Positions 25,208-33,553 of a DNA stretch of 64,000 nucleotides are shown piece after piece. Origin of the DNA: Alphaproteobacteria bacterium. Lineage in GTDB: Bacteria > Pseudomonadota > Alphaproteobacteria > CACIAM-22H2. The stretch spans positions 1-64,000 of the forward strand of contig JAFKFM010000009.1 of the NCBI GenBank assembly GCA_017308135.1. The letters run 5' to 3'. Made by a program: the position numbers and the translations under genes. How positions within the stretch are numbered: the first letter of the stretch is position 1; every line of letters begins with the position of its first letter. Below the pieces are notes generated by a model. That model did no database searches. It saw only the letters and a program-made list of their open reading frames with translations, and was not told the DNA's origin.

Positions 25208-25882
25208 TCACGCCTCGGTCCGCGAGCGGACCGACAACAGATGCGCGCGCATCAACGCCGCCGATCGTTCGCCATCGCGCGCGGCGATCGCGGCGGCGAT
25301 CGCGTCGTGTTCGTCGAAGCTGGCATGGGTTCGCGGCGGCGATTTGGATTGTCGGGGCCGCGACCAAACGACCGATCGGCGGACGGCGTTGACTGTCTCG
25401 AACAAATGGAGAAGCATTTTGTTGCGGGTCGCCTTCGCGATCGCGAGATGGAATCGTTCGTCCCACGCCTCGTAGACGCGCCAGTCGCGCGCTTCGCGGC
25501 AGCGCCGCCCGCAGACCGCGATCTCGTCGAAATTCGCCTTCACGCCATGGATGGCCGCAAGGCGCGCAAGCTCGGGCTCCATCGCCATCCGCGCTTCAAC
25601 GACTTTCGGCGGTTGCGCCAGACCGGCAAGGTAGTCCACATCGTCGAGATCGAAGATTGGTCGCGCGCCCAGAAACGTGCCGCGCCCGACATGGCGCCAA
25701 ATGAGGCCGTCGGCCTCGAGTATGGCGAGCGCTTTCCGCAATGTCGTGCGCGAAACGCCGAATCGTCCGCAAAGCGCCCGTTCCGGCGGCAAGCGATGGC
25801 TGTGGCCATAGCCGCCTTCCGAATAATGCAGCCGCAGCCGCTCGGCCAAAGCATTCGCATGCGCGTCGGGCAAGTCTACCAA
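25208..25882 (-). CDS. GntR-family transcriptional regulator with FCD domain (FadR subfamily)
   Basis: A 224-residue regulator. The N-terminal winged helix contains LPPERALCGRFGVSRTTLRK and GLIWRHVGRGTFL; the C-terminal FCD domain keeps AWDERFHLAIAKATRN and FDEHDAIAAAIAARD. No ATG is available: the first possible start is TTG at 25882, and another TTG at 25873 is better spaced (nine bases) from GGGGGA. The start therefore lies within or next to the ACCAATC/GATTGGT palindrome, suggesting autorepression. Divergent from the FAH-family gene, it probably also controls that gene and may control the TTT operon. Confidence 0.82.
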   Translation of the reverse strand: MVDLPDAHANALAERLRLHYSEGGYGHSHRLPPERALCGRFGVSRTTLRKALAILEADGLIWRHVGRGTFLGARPIFDLDDVDYLAGLAQPPKVVEARMAMEPELARLAAIHGVKANFDEIAVCGRRCREARDWRVYEAWDERFHLAIAKATRNKMLLHLFETVNAVRRSVVWSRPRQSKSPPRTHASFDEHDAIAAAIAARDGERSAALMRAHLLSVRSRTEA

Positions 25883-25895
25883 TCCCCCGATTGGT
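25878..25895. promoter_or_regulatory. Candidate FadR-subfamily GntR operator
   Basis: ACCAATC-CCCC-GATTGGT is a perfect 7 bp inverted repeat. FadR-subfamily sites carry a TnGTnnnACnA-like core; here the outer TTGGT/ACCAA arms are comparable, but with a wider centre. It overlaps the GntR start and lies 68 bases upstream of the divergent FAH-family gene. Confidence 0.5.
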
Positions 25896-25962
25896 CGCTC
25901 AAACCGGCTTCACATCCGCGCGCGCGCGACGCTAACTGCGCGGGAAACCGGGAGGACGGAAC

Positions 25963-26853
25963 ATGCATCTGGCGACCTTGAAACGCGGCGGACATCTCGA
26001 ATGTGCGGCGATGTTGGAGGGCGGCGACGCCCTGCGGCTGGGCGACGCCTTCGCGTCGCTTCAAGCCTTGATCGAAGGCGGCCGCGCGGCGCTCGACCGC
26101 GTGCGCGGCATGGTGGCCTACGCCGACAAGACGCCGCAGTTGATCGTGCGGGCGAGCGATGTGGAACTCGCCGCGCCGCTGCCGCGCCCCGCGAAAAACG
26201 TGTTCTGTGTCGGCCGGAACTATGCCGAACATATCGCCGAGGGCGAGCGCGCGCAGAAGATCAAGATCGGCGTCGCCGAGAACCCGATCTTCTTCACCAA
26301 GCCGACGACGACCGTGGTCGGGCCCGGCGCGAACGTGCCGCTGTTCCCCCATGTCTCGACTCAGATCGACTACGAAGTCGAACTCGCCGTGATCATCGGC
26401 AAACCCGGCCGCGACATACCGCGCGATCGCGCTTACGAACATGTGTTCGGCTACACGATCGTCAACGACGTCAGCGCCCGCGACGTGCAACGCCGGCATG
26501 GCGGCCAATTCTTCAAAGGCAAGGCGCTGGACGGTTCCTGCCCGATGGGGCCGTGGATCGTCACTGCCGACACCGTGCCATCGCCGGGAAATCTCGGTAT
26601 CCGTCTGCGGGTGAACGGCGAGTTGCGCCAGAACGGCAACACCTCGGCGATGATCTTCGACATTCCGACGTTGATCGCGTCGCTCTCCGCCGGGCTGACG
26701 CTGGAACCGGGCGACATCCTCGCGACCGGCACGCCGTCGGGCGTCGGCTACGCGATGGAGCCGCCCTGCTTCCTCAAAGACGGCGACGTCGTCGAATGCG
26801 AGATCGACGGCCTCGGCAAACTCACGAACGGTTTCGCGACCGCGCATAAATAG
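25963..26853 (+). CDS. Fumarylacetoacetate hydrolase (FAH) family protein
   Basis: A 296-residue enzyme. The FAH domain starts near residue 75 (KNVFCVGRNYAEHI) and shows the metal-binding acids in DYEVELAVIIG and the NDVSARDVQRRHGGQFFKGKA region split across the active site, ending with ILATGTPSGVGYAM. Such proteins hydrolyse acylpyruvates or act on 2-keto-3-deoxy sugar acids or 2-hydroxyhepta-dienedioates; the sequence alone does not decide. A GGGAGG site precedes the ATG. It is divergent from the GntR gene and convergent with the tartrate-dehydrogenase-like gene. Confidence 0.87.
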   Translation: MHLATLKRGGHLECAAMLEGGDALRLGDAFASLQALIEGGRAALDRVRGMVAYADKTPQLIVRASDVELAAPLPRPAKNVFCVGRNYAEHIAEGERAQKIKIGVAENPIFFTKPTTTVVGPGANVPLFPHVSTQIDYEVELAVIIGKPGRDIPRDRAYEHVFGYTIVNDVSARDVQRRHGGQFFKGKALDGSCPMGPWIVTADTVPSPGNLGIRLRVNGELRQNGNTSAMIFDIPTLIASLSAGLTLEPGDILATGTPSGVGYAMEPPCFLKDGDVVECEIDGLGKLTNGFATAHK

Positions 26854-26882
26854 CCGCTCCGCTCCGCTTCGCGTCGCCGGCG

Positions 26883-27950
26883 TCACAATGCGTCGGCGAC
26901 GGCTTTGCCGCACGCGATCGTGTCGGCCGTGCCGCCCAGATCGCGGGTGCGCAAGCTCTTCTCGGTCAGCACGCGCTCGATCGCCGCGACGATCGTGGCG
27001 GCGGCGTCCGGCCGGCCGAGATGGTCGAGCATCATCGCCCCCGCCCAAATCTGGCCGATCGGGTTGGCGATCCCCTTGCCCGCGATGTCGGGCGCCGAGC
27101 CGTGCACCGGCTCGAACAGCGACGGAAAGCGGCGCTCGGGGTTGATATTGCCCGACGGCGCGATCCCAATCGTGCCCGTGCAGGCCGGCCCCAGATCCGA
27201 AAGGATGTCGCCGAACAGGTTCGACGCGACGACCACATCGAAGCGATCTGGGTTCAGCACAAAATGCGCGGTCAGAATATCGATGTGATATTTGTCCCAG
27301 CGCACGTCGGCATAGTCCTTGGCGATCGTTTCGACGCGCTTGTCCCAATAGGGCATCGTGATCGAAATGCCGTTCGACTTGGTCGCCGACGTCAGATGCT
27401 TACCGCGTTTGCGTGCCAGCTCGAACGCGTAGCGCACGATGCGATCGACGCCGATGCGAGTCATCACCGTTTCCTGCATCGCGAATTCGCGCTCGGTATC
27501 GGGAAACATGATCCCGCCGACCGAGGAATATTCGCCTTCGGTGTTCTCGCGCACGACGAAGAAGTCGATCTCGCCCGGCTTGCGCCCCGCCAAGGGCGAC
27601 GGCACGCCCGGCATCAGCTTGCAGGGGCGCAAATTGACGTATTGATCGAATTCGCGCCGGAAGCGGATCAGCGACCCCCAGAGCGAGATGTGGTCGGGCA
27701 CGCGATCGGGCATGCCGACGGCGCCGAAATAGATCGCGTCGTGCCCGCCGATCTTCGTCTTCCAATCGTCGGGCAGCATCTGCCCGTGTTTTTCGTAATA
27801 GTCGCAGGAGGCGAAATCGAACGCCTCGAAATCGAGACCGATATCAAATTTCTTCGCCGCCGCGTTCAGAACGCGCACGCCTTCCGGCACGACTTCCTTG
27901 CCGATCCCATCGCCCGCGATCAGCGCGATACGCATTACGTTTCCGGACAT
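26883..27950 (-). CDS. ttuC: Tartrate dehydrogenase/isopropylmalate dehydrogenase family enzyme
   Basis: A 355-residue NAD-dependent beta-decarboxylating dehydrogenase. MRIALIAGDGIGKEVVPEG opens the fold; RFRREFDQYVNLRPCK is the substrate loop, close to the tartrate/D-malate dehydrogenase pattern rather than leucine biosynthesis, and SNLFGDILSDLGP, HGSAPDIAGKGIANP complete the family set. The ATG at 27950 follows the deacetylase stop by ten bases; a GTG ten codons upstream overlaps that gene. It is the last gene of the nine-gene minus operon that carries a tricarboxylate-type transporter, so a tartrate- or malate-like diacid is a reasonable substrate. Confidence 0.83.
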   Translation of the reverse strand: MSGNVMRIALIAGDGIGKEVVPEGVRVLNAAAKKFDIGLDFEAFDFASCDYYEKHGQMLPDDWKTKIGGHDAIYFGAVGMPDRVPDHISLWGSLIRFRREFDQYVNLRPCKLMPGVPSPLAGRKPGEIDFFVVRENTEGEYSSVGGIMFPDTEREFAMQETVMTRIGVDRIVRYAFELARKRGKHLTSATKSNGISITMPYWDKRVETIAKDYADVRWDKYHIDILTAHFVLNPDRFDVVVASNLFGDILSDLGPACTGTIGIAPSGNINPERRFPSLFEPVHGSAPDIAGKGIANPIGQIWAGAMMLDHLGRPDAAATIVAAIERVLTEKSLRTRDLGGTADTIACGKAVADAL

Positions 27951-27960
27951 CCCTCGAACC

Positions 27961-28599
27961 TCACGCCGCTTGAAGTACACGCGACAGGATTTCCGTCGGC
28001 CGGCCGCGCCGCAGCGCCACGCAATCGGGCGGGAAATCCTGTTCGAACGCGAAGCCGCGATCCTTCAACGCGCCGATGAACCCGTCGAGATGGCGCATCG
28101 CGATCGGATGGATATCGTGCAACACGACCAGCGGCCAGTCGAGCGATTCCGCTTGGCGCAGCGCAGTATCGGGCCAAGTCTCCTGGTCCTTCCAATCGCC
28201 GGGCACGGAATTCCACAACACACAGGTATAGCCGCCCGCCGCGAGATGATCGGCCGCGACCCGGTTGAGCGCGCCGTCGAGCCGCCCGCCGCCGCCATAG
28301 GGCCGGAAAAGCCGCGCCGAATGCGCCAGCCCGCCGATCGCCGCTTGCGTCTGCTCGATCTCGTCGCGCACGAATTCCGCGTCGCCGCGCTCGCGGAACG
28401 GCTTGCTATGGCTCCAGGTGTGGTTGCCGATCCAGTGCCCTTCGGCGCGCGCGCGTTCGACGGCGGCGCGAGCCCCCGCCACCTTATTGCCGACCACGAA
28501 GAACGTGGTTTTGATGCCGTGCTTGGCCAGCACGTCCAGCACGAAGGAGGTCACCGCCGGATCGGGGCCGTTGTCGAATGAAAGCGTTACGCGGCGCAT
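27961..28599 (-). CDS. Polysaccharide deacetylase family protein (NodB-like), FDNGP variant
   Basis: A 212-residue NodB-homology domain protein without signal peptide, hence cytoplasmic. Motifs: TLSFDNGP at residues 5-12 where the usual TFDDGP has its metal-binding Asp changed to Asn, HTWSH (60-64), LFRPYGGGG (98-105) and VVLHDIHP near the C terminus. The ATG at 28599 is supported by GGAGG nine bases upstream; the ATG at 28617 overlaps that ribosome site. It follows the TctA stop by four bases. Cytoplasmic NodB-like enzymes can deacylate or hydrolyse small amides; with the Asn substitution the activity may be altered or lost. Confidence 0.8.
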   Translation of the reverse strand: MRRVTLSFDNGPDPAVTSFVLDVLAKHGIKTTFFVVGNKVAGARAAVERARAEGHWIGNHTWSHSKPFRERGDAEFVRDEIEQTQAAIGGLAHSARLFRPYGGGGRLDGALNRVAADHLAAGGYTCVLWNSVPGDWKDQETWPDTALRQAESLDWPLVVLHDIHPIAMRHLDGFIGALKDRGFAFEQDFPPDCVALRRGRPTEILSRVLQAA

Positions 28600-28603
28600 G
28601 GGA

Positions 28604-30112
28604 TCAATCCTCCGCATTCTTGAAAATCTCGCCGCGCGCCTTGAACAGGGACGGCACGAAGGTCAGCCCCGCCACCAGGATCACGCTGGCCATCAACAGC
28701 GCGCTGATCGGCCGTTCGACGAAGACCATCAAATCGCCATCGGCGATCAACATCGCGCGGCGGAAATGTTCCTCGATCATCGGCCCCAGAACGAAACCAA
28801 GCAGCAACGGCGCCACGTCGCAACCCAGACGCGATAGCAGATAACCGCCGAGCCCGCCCGCGGCGAGGATATAGAGATCGATCGTGCTGTCGTTGGTGCC
28901 GAAAGCGCCGATGCACGAGAACGCGACGATTCCCGGAAACAGAAAGCGATAGGGAATGCGCAGCAGGCTTGCCCACACGCCGACGAGCGGCAGGTTCAGG
29001 ACCAGCAGCATCGCGTTGCCGATCCACATCGACGCGATCAACCCCCAGAACAAATCGGGTTGCGTGACCATGACGCGCGGCCCCGGCTGGATGCCCTGCA
29101 CGACCATCGCGCCGACCATCAAGGCCATCACCGCGTTGGACGGAATACCCAGCGTCAGCATCGGAATGAACGATGTCTGCGCGCCGGCGTTATTGGCGCT
29201 TTCCGGCCCCGCGACGCCTTCGATGGCACCCTTGCCGAACTTGCCGGGATCGCGCGCGAATTTCTTCTCGACGGCATAGGACGCGAACGACGACAGGAAC
29301 GCGCCGCCGCCCGGCAGTACGCCGAGGAACGTGCCCAAGACCGTCCCGCGCAGGATAGGCGCAACGCTGCGCTTAATGTCGTCGCGCGTGGGCATGATGC
29401 TGGTCAGGCGATGCACCGTGTGACGCAGCTCGCCGTCCGTCTCGAGATTGCGCAGGATTTCGGAGATGCCGAACACGCCGACGGACAGCGCGATGAAATT
29501 GATGCCGCTGCGCAGCTCGTCGAGCCCGAGCGTAAAGCGCGTCTCGGAGGTGAAGACGTCCGTGCCGACAAGGCCCAGCATCAAGCCAAGCGTGGCCATC
29601 GCGAGGCCCTTCAGCGGCGAGCCCTGCGACAGCACGACGACCAGCACGATGCCGAGCAGCGACAACGAAAAATACTCCGGCGAGCCGAAGCGCAACGCGA
29701 ATTGGCTGAGCGGCGGCGAAGCCATTGCGAGAACGACGGTGGCGATCGTGCCCGCGACGAAGGACCCAATCGCAGATATCGCCAGCGCCGCCCCGGCGCG
29801 TCCTTGGCGCGCCATCTGGTGCCCGTCGATCGCGGTCACCGCACTGGAAGGCTCGCCCGGCAAGTTGATCAAAATGGACGTGATCGATCCGCCGTATTGG
29901 GCGCCGTAATAGATCCCCGCCAGCATGATCAACGCGATCAGCGGCGACAGCCCGAGTGTCACGGGTAGCAGCATCGCGATCGTGGCGCTGGGTCCGATAC
30001 CGGGCAACACGCCGATCAGCGTGCCCAGCGTGCAGCCGATCAGGCAGAACAACAGCGCTTCGGGCGTGAACGCGACCGAGAAGCCGACGATGATTCCGTC
30101 GAACAGGCCCAT
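28604..30112 (-). CDS. tctA: Tripartite tricarboxylate transporter large permease TctA
   Basis: A 502-residue integral membrane protein with about 12 helices. The family signature GTLIGVLPGIGPSATIAMLLP occurs at residues 30-50 (split here as GVLPGIGPSATIAM), and the second repeat shows GTFLGVLPGGGAFLSSF near residue 250. It is the proton- or sodium-coupled channel of a TctABC system; substrates in the family include citrate, tartrate and aromatic acids. The small subunit TctB is encoded 10 bases upstream and a binding protein further upstream in the same operon. Confidence 0.93.
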   Translation of the reverse strand: MGLFDGIIVGFSVAFTPEALLFCLIGCTLGTLIGVLPGIGPSATIAMLLPVTLGLSPLIALIMLAGIYYGAQYGGSITSILINLPGEPSSAVTAIDGHQMARQGRAGAALAISAIGSFVAGTIATVVLAMASPPLSQFALRFGSPEYFSLSLLGIVLVVVLSQGSPLKGLAMATLGLMLGLVGTDVFTSETRFTLGLDELRSGINFIALSVGVFGISEILRNLETDGELRHTVHRLTSIMPTRDDIKRSVAPILRGTVLGTFLGVLPGGGAFLSSFASYAVEKKFARDPGKFGKGAIEGVAGPESANNAGAQTSFIPMLTLGIPSNAVMALMVGAMVVQGIQPGPRVMVTQPDLFWGLIASMWIGNAMLLVLNLPLVGVWASLLRIPYRFLFPGIVAFSCIGAFGTNDSTIDLYILAAGGLGGYLLSRLGCDVAPLLLGFVLGPMIEEHFRRAMLIADGDLMVFVERPISALLMASVILVAGLTFVPSLFKARGEIFKNAED

Positions 30113-30122
30113 ATCGCCGCCC

Positions 30123-30578
30123 TCAGCCGAAAAACGCGGGATTGAGCAGCGGGATCGCCATGCCGATTCCGTAGTGGAAGACGGCGACGCAGAACGCGGT
30201 CACCGCCACGACGATACAGAGGCCCTCGCGCGGCGCGATCTGGCGGCTCGCCGTCACCGAAAGGCCACAGGACAAAACCAGCGCCGGCACGAACCCCAAG
30301 CCGCGCAGCGTCATGCCGAACACGACAGGGGCCGCGACGATCGCGACCAGTGCACGCGGATTGATCGGCGCCAATTGACGTAACTCGTCCAACCGGCCGC
30401 CGGCGATGATCGCCAAGCCGAACAGGACAAGCAGGCCGCAGAGCGTTAGCGGAAAAAACCCGGGGCCCATGGCCCCGGGCGTTCCGATTTCCAGCGCCGT
30501 CAGGACATGGGCGCCCGCCAGAACGCCGATTCCCAAAAACACCAACCCCGCGGTTACGTCGATACGGTTGCGCGTCAT
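30123..30578 (-). CDS. tctB: Tripartite tricarboxylate transporter small permease TctB
   Basis: A 151-residue membrane protein with four predicted helices (about residues 10-30, 40-60, 80-115, 125-145), the usual size and topology of TctB. It has little conserved sequence, and the assignment leans on topology plus its place directly before tctA. A ribosome site GGGGGAGGAG precedes the ATG. Confidence 0.88.
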   Translation of the reverse strand: MTRNRIDVTAGLVFLGIGVLAGAHVLTALEIGTPGAMGPGFFPLTLCGLLVLFGLAIIAGGRLDELRQLAPINPRALVAIVAAPVVFGMTLRGLGFVPALVLSCGLSVTASRQIAPREGLCIVVAVTAFCVAVFHYGIGMAIPLLNPAFFG

Positions 30579-30614
30579 GGCGACTCCTCCCCCGAATGCG
30601 ATCTTACGACGGGT

Positions 30615-31820
30615 TCAAGCCCGTTTTGCGGTCGTCGTATCGGGGCCGTAGAGCTCCTCAAGCACTTCCTTCGTGTGTTGGCCCAGACCCGGCGGATCGC
30701 GCCGAACCGCGGGTGCCGCCACATCGCGCCACGGCATGCCGGGGATCACGACCTTGGTGCCCGAACCCGGCGGATACTCGATCTCCATCAGCGAACCGCG
30801 TTGCAGCACATGGGGCAGCTTCACGACTTCGTCCAAACGCAGGATCGGCTCCGACGGAATACCGCGTTTGTCGAGTTCGGCCAGCCAATAATCGGCGGGC
30901 TTTGTCGCGAAGATCGCGTAGATTTCCTTCAACATCCGCACGCGGTTGATGTTGCGATCGACCTGCGTTTGATACTGCGGGTCTTTCGGCAGATCGGCGA
31001 ATTCGGGGATCGACGTGAACGCCTTCCACGCCTTCTCGTTCGTCACCGCCATGACGAATTCGCGGTCCGAAGCCGGGAAGCTTTCATAGGGCGCCATCAG
31101 CGGATGCGCATTGCCCATCCGCGCATAGGGCTTGCCCGTCGCGGTGTAGGTCACGATCTGCTGGTTCAGCACCATCATCAGCGCGTCGAGCATCGCGATA
31201 TCGATATAGCGGCCTTTGCCGGTTTCGCGACGCTCCATCAGCGACGCCATGATCGACACCACCGCCGAAAAGCCGCCGACGATGTCCGCGACCGGCCCGC
31301 CGGCCTTGATCGCCCGGCCTTCGGGCTCGCCGGTCGCCGACATCAGTCCGCTGACCGCCTGCACCATCAGATCGATGCCCGGCCGATGCGCCATGGGGCC
31401 GGTCTGGCCATAGGCGCTGATCGAGCAATAGATGATGTCGGGCTTCACTTTCGCGACGGTCTCGTAGTCGAGCCCGAAACGCTTCATCGTGCCGGGGCGG
31501 AAATTCTCCACCAGCACGTCGGCAGTCCGGATCAGATCGAGGCAGATCTTGCGGCCTTCCTCGGTGTGCAGATCGACTTCGACCGAGCGCTTGTTGCGGT
31601 TCGACGACATATAGGTCGCGAAGGGAGGGCCCCAGTAACGGGATTCGTCGCCCGTTCCCGGCATCTCCAGCTTGATGATGTCCGCGCCCAGATCGCCCAT
31701 CAGCATCGTCGAATAGGGGCCCGCGAGGGCGCGCGAAACGTCGACCACACGAACTCCGTTCAAGGCGCCTTTGCGGCCTTGCGCCGACGCGTTCGCGTTC
31801 GAATTGCCTTCCATGGTCAT
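30615..31820 (-). CDS. CaiB/BaiF-family (class III) CoA-transferase
   Basis: A 401-residue enzyme. LNGVRVVDVSRALAGPYSTMLMGDLGADIIK is the canonical first block (shown in part: RVVDVSRALAGP), NRNKRSVEVDL follows, and the catalytic Asp lies in RPGIDLMVQAVSG near residue 148. Residues 190-330 form the small domain. It moves CoA between organic acids, here presumably activating the acid imported by the TctABC system. The ATG at 31820 has AAGGAG upstream; a second ATG two codons later is less well spaced. Confidence 0.92.
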   Translation of the reverse strand: MTMEGNSNANASAQGRKGALNGVRVVDVSRALAGPYSTMLMGDLGADIIKLEMPGTGDESRYWGPPFATYMSSNRNKRSVEVDLHTEEGRKICLDLIRTADVLVENFRPGTMKRFGLDYETVAKVKPDIIYCSISAYGQTGPMAHRPGIDLMVQAVSGLMSATGEPEGRAIKAGGPVADIVGGFSAVVSIMASLMERRETGKGRYIDIAMLDALMMVLNQQIVTYTATGKPYARMGNAHPLMAPYESFPASDREFVMAVTNEKAWKAFTSIPEFADLPKDPQYQTQVDRNINRVRMLKEIYAIFATKPADYWLAELDKRGIPSEPILRLDEVVKLPHVLQRGSLMEIEYPPGSGTKVVIPGMPWRDVAAPAVRRDPPGLGQHTKEVLEELYGPDTTTAKRA

Positions 31821-31848
31821 CTCACTCCTTACGGTGACGCGAACGCGT

Positions 31849-32241
31849 TCAAGCCGGCTCGAACATCGGCAACGTGATCTCGTCGGACATTTTTTCGTAG
31901 CGCACGCGCAGTTTCGTGCCGATTTGCAGCTTGTCGGGCGCTTGGGTCACGATGTTCGAAACCATCATCGCCCCTTCGTCCAGTTCGACCAGCGCCACGA
32001 TCAGCGGCCCCTGGATATCGAAGCTCGACCGCGGCGCGACCGTGTAGGTGTGGATTTTCCCGTTGCCGCTGACGACCGTCCATTCGAGTTTGCGCGACGC
32101 GCATTCCGGACAGACATAGACGGGGTAATAAGCGTAGACGCCGCAATCGCCGCAGCGTTGCAACTTCATCTTTCCGTCGCGGCACGAATCCCAGAAGGGC
32201 TGCGAGATCTTCGACGGGGTGGGCAAAGGACGTGACGTCAT
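31849..32241 (-). CDS. DUF35/OB-fold acyl-CoA-associated protein with zinc ribbon
   Basis: A 130-residue protein. Four cysteines in CGDCG and CPECA (about residues 30-48) form a rubredoxin-like zinc ribbon; the C-terminal part is an OB fold (GKIHTYTVAPRSSF, PLIVALVELDEGAMMVSNIV). DUF35 proteins bind thiolase-like partners and can recruit the acyl-CoA. The neighbour just upstream, 12 bases away, is a thiolase-family gene, one of three such pairs in the window. Confidence 0.88.
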   Translation of the reverse strand: MTSRPLPTPSKISQPFWDSCRDGKMKLQRCGDCGVYAYYPVYVCPECASRKLEWTVVSGNGKIHTYTVAPRSSFDIQGPLIVALVELDEGAMMVSNIVTQAPDKLQIGTKLRVRYEKMSDEITLPMFEPA

Positions 32242-32253
32242 CGTGTTCGCTCC

Positions 32254-33456
32254 TCAGTCGCGGGCGAGAATGGCGATCGAATGGTTGGAGGCGACGGCGC
32301 TGACATTCGTCGCCAGCGCCAGCTTGGCGTTTGGCACCTGGCCGGCCCCGCCTTCGCCGCGCATCTGGCGCGCGGCTTCGATGATGTGATTGATGCCGCC
32401 GCTCGAGCCGAAAGAAAGCAGCCCGCCATGCGTGTTGACGGGCAGTTCGCCGCCCAGTTCGATCCGGCCGTTCTGCGCGAACGCCCCGCCCTCGCCCTTG
32501 GCGCAATAGCCAAGATCCTCGAGTTGCAGTAGCACCGTGATCGTGAACGAGTCGTAGAGTTCGGCGACGTCGATGTCGCTCGGCTTCACGCCCGCCCGAC
32601 CGAAGGCCTGTTGGGCCGCAACTGACTGAACGGTGCGCGTCAGGCCGAAGCGCGCCTTGTCCTCCGCCCGCGCACCCGTTGCGCGCGCGAGATGCGCGAG
32701 ATGGTAATAGGACTGCGCCTGCCCCATGCCCAGAATCCGCACCGGCTTGGCCTTCAGATCGCGCGCGCGTTCGCGCGACGTGATCAGAATGGCGCCCGCC
32801 CCGTCGCAGATCGGACTGCAATCGAGTAGCCGCAACGGCGTGCTGACCAATGGCGAGGCAAGCACGTCGTCGACCGTGATCGGATCGCGCTTGAACGCCT
32901 TGGGATTCAGCGACGCGTGCTTGCGGCAAGCGACCGCGATCGCCGCGAGTTGCTCGGACGTCGTCCCGAATTCGTGCATATGGCGTTGCGCCACCATCGC
33001 GTAGACGCCCGGCACCGTGATGCCGAACGGCACCTCGAACTCCATCGGGTGCGCGCCGTAGTCGATATAGGCTTTGAGACCCGTCCCCTTGGGCACGCCG
33101 GTCAGGATGTTGTCGCCGCGGATCAGCAGCACCGCTTTGCATTGACCGGTTTCGACGGCCCATTTCGCGATCTGCACGCCGTTCAGATAGGACTGGCCGC
33201 CGGTGCGCAGCGTGTCGCAGAACAGCTTGCAATGGATGCCCAGATGCTCGCCGATGATCATGTGGTGGCGGATGTTGTCGTTGAGGAAGGTCCCCGACGT
33301 CATCAGCCCGTCGATATCGTGCTTGTCGATCCCGGCGTCTTCGATGGCGAGCATCGCCGCGTCGACATGGAGTTCGGTGGGATTGGATCCGACAAGGCGG
33401 CCGACGGGCGGCTCGCCGATGCCGGCGATCACGGCTTCGGTAGCGGGTGAAGGCAT
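32254..33456 (-). CDS. Thiolase-family protein (SCP-x/Ltp2-like) lacking the nucleophilic Cys
   Basis: A 400-residue thiolase-fold protein. The N-terminal nucleophile region, usually CxTGS-like, reads CDTLRTGGQS with no Cys at the aligned position. The C-terminal motifs AELYDSFTITVL and PVNTHGGLLSFG are retained. In the characterised Ltp2-DUF35 complexes such Cys-less thiolases catalyse retro-aldol cleavage of beta-hydroxyacyl-CoA rather than thiolysis, with a Tyr in the YDxFT segment implicated. The DUF35 gene follows directly. A role in cleaving a hydroxyacyl-CoA made from the imported acid is inferred. Confidence 0.85.
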   Translation of the reverse strand: MPSPATEAVIAGIGEPPVGRLVGSNPTELHVDAAMLAIEDAGIDKHDIDGLMTSGTFLNDNIRHHMIIGEHLGIHCKLFCDTLRTGGQSYLNGVQIAKWAVETGQCKAVLLIRGDNILTGVPKGTGLKAYIDYGAHPMEFEVPFGITVPGVYAMVAQRHMHEFGTTSEQLAAIAVACRKHASLNPKAFKRDPITVDDVLASPLVSTPLRLLDCSPICDGAGAILITSRERARDLKAKPVRILGMGQAQSYYHLAHLARATGARAEDKARFGLTRTVQSVAAQQAFGRAGVKPSDIDVAELYDSFTITVLLQLEDLGYCAKGEGGAFAQNGRIELGGELPVNTHGGLLSFGSSGGINHIIEAARQMRGEGGAGQVPNAKLALATNVSAVASNHSIAILARD

Positions 33457-33553
33457 CTGACTTTTTCCTGCGCGTTGCTGGTTTGGGGCCGCGCGCCGGA
33501 CGCCGCACGCAAGGGGCGGCCGGGCGCGAACTGTCGGCGTATCGCCGATGCGA

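Noticed and set aside
25041..25475. ORFs starting MVGATGIEPV and similar within the repeats
   Set aside because: They are plus-strand translations of the tRNA-like elements (T-arm read backward). Peptides of this sort are a familiar annotation artefact of tRNA 3' ends.
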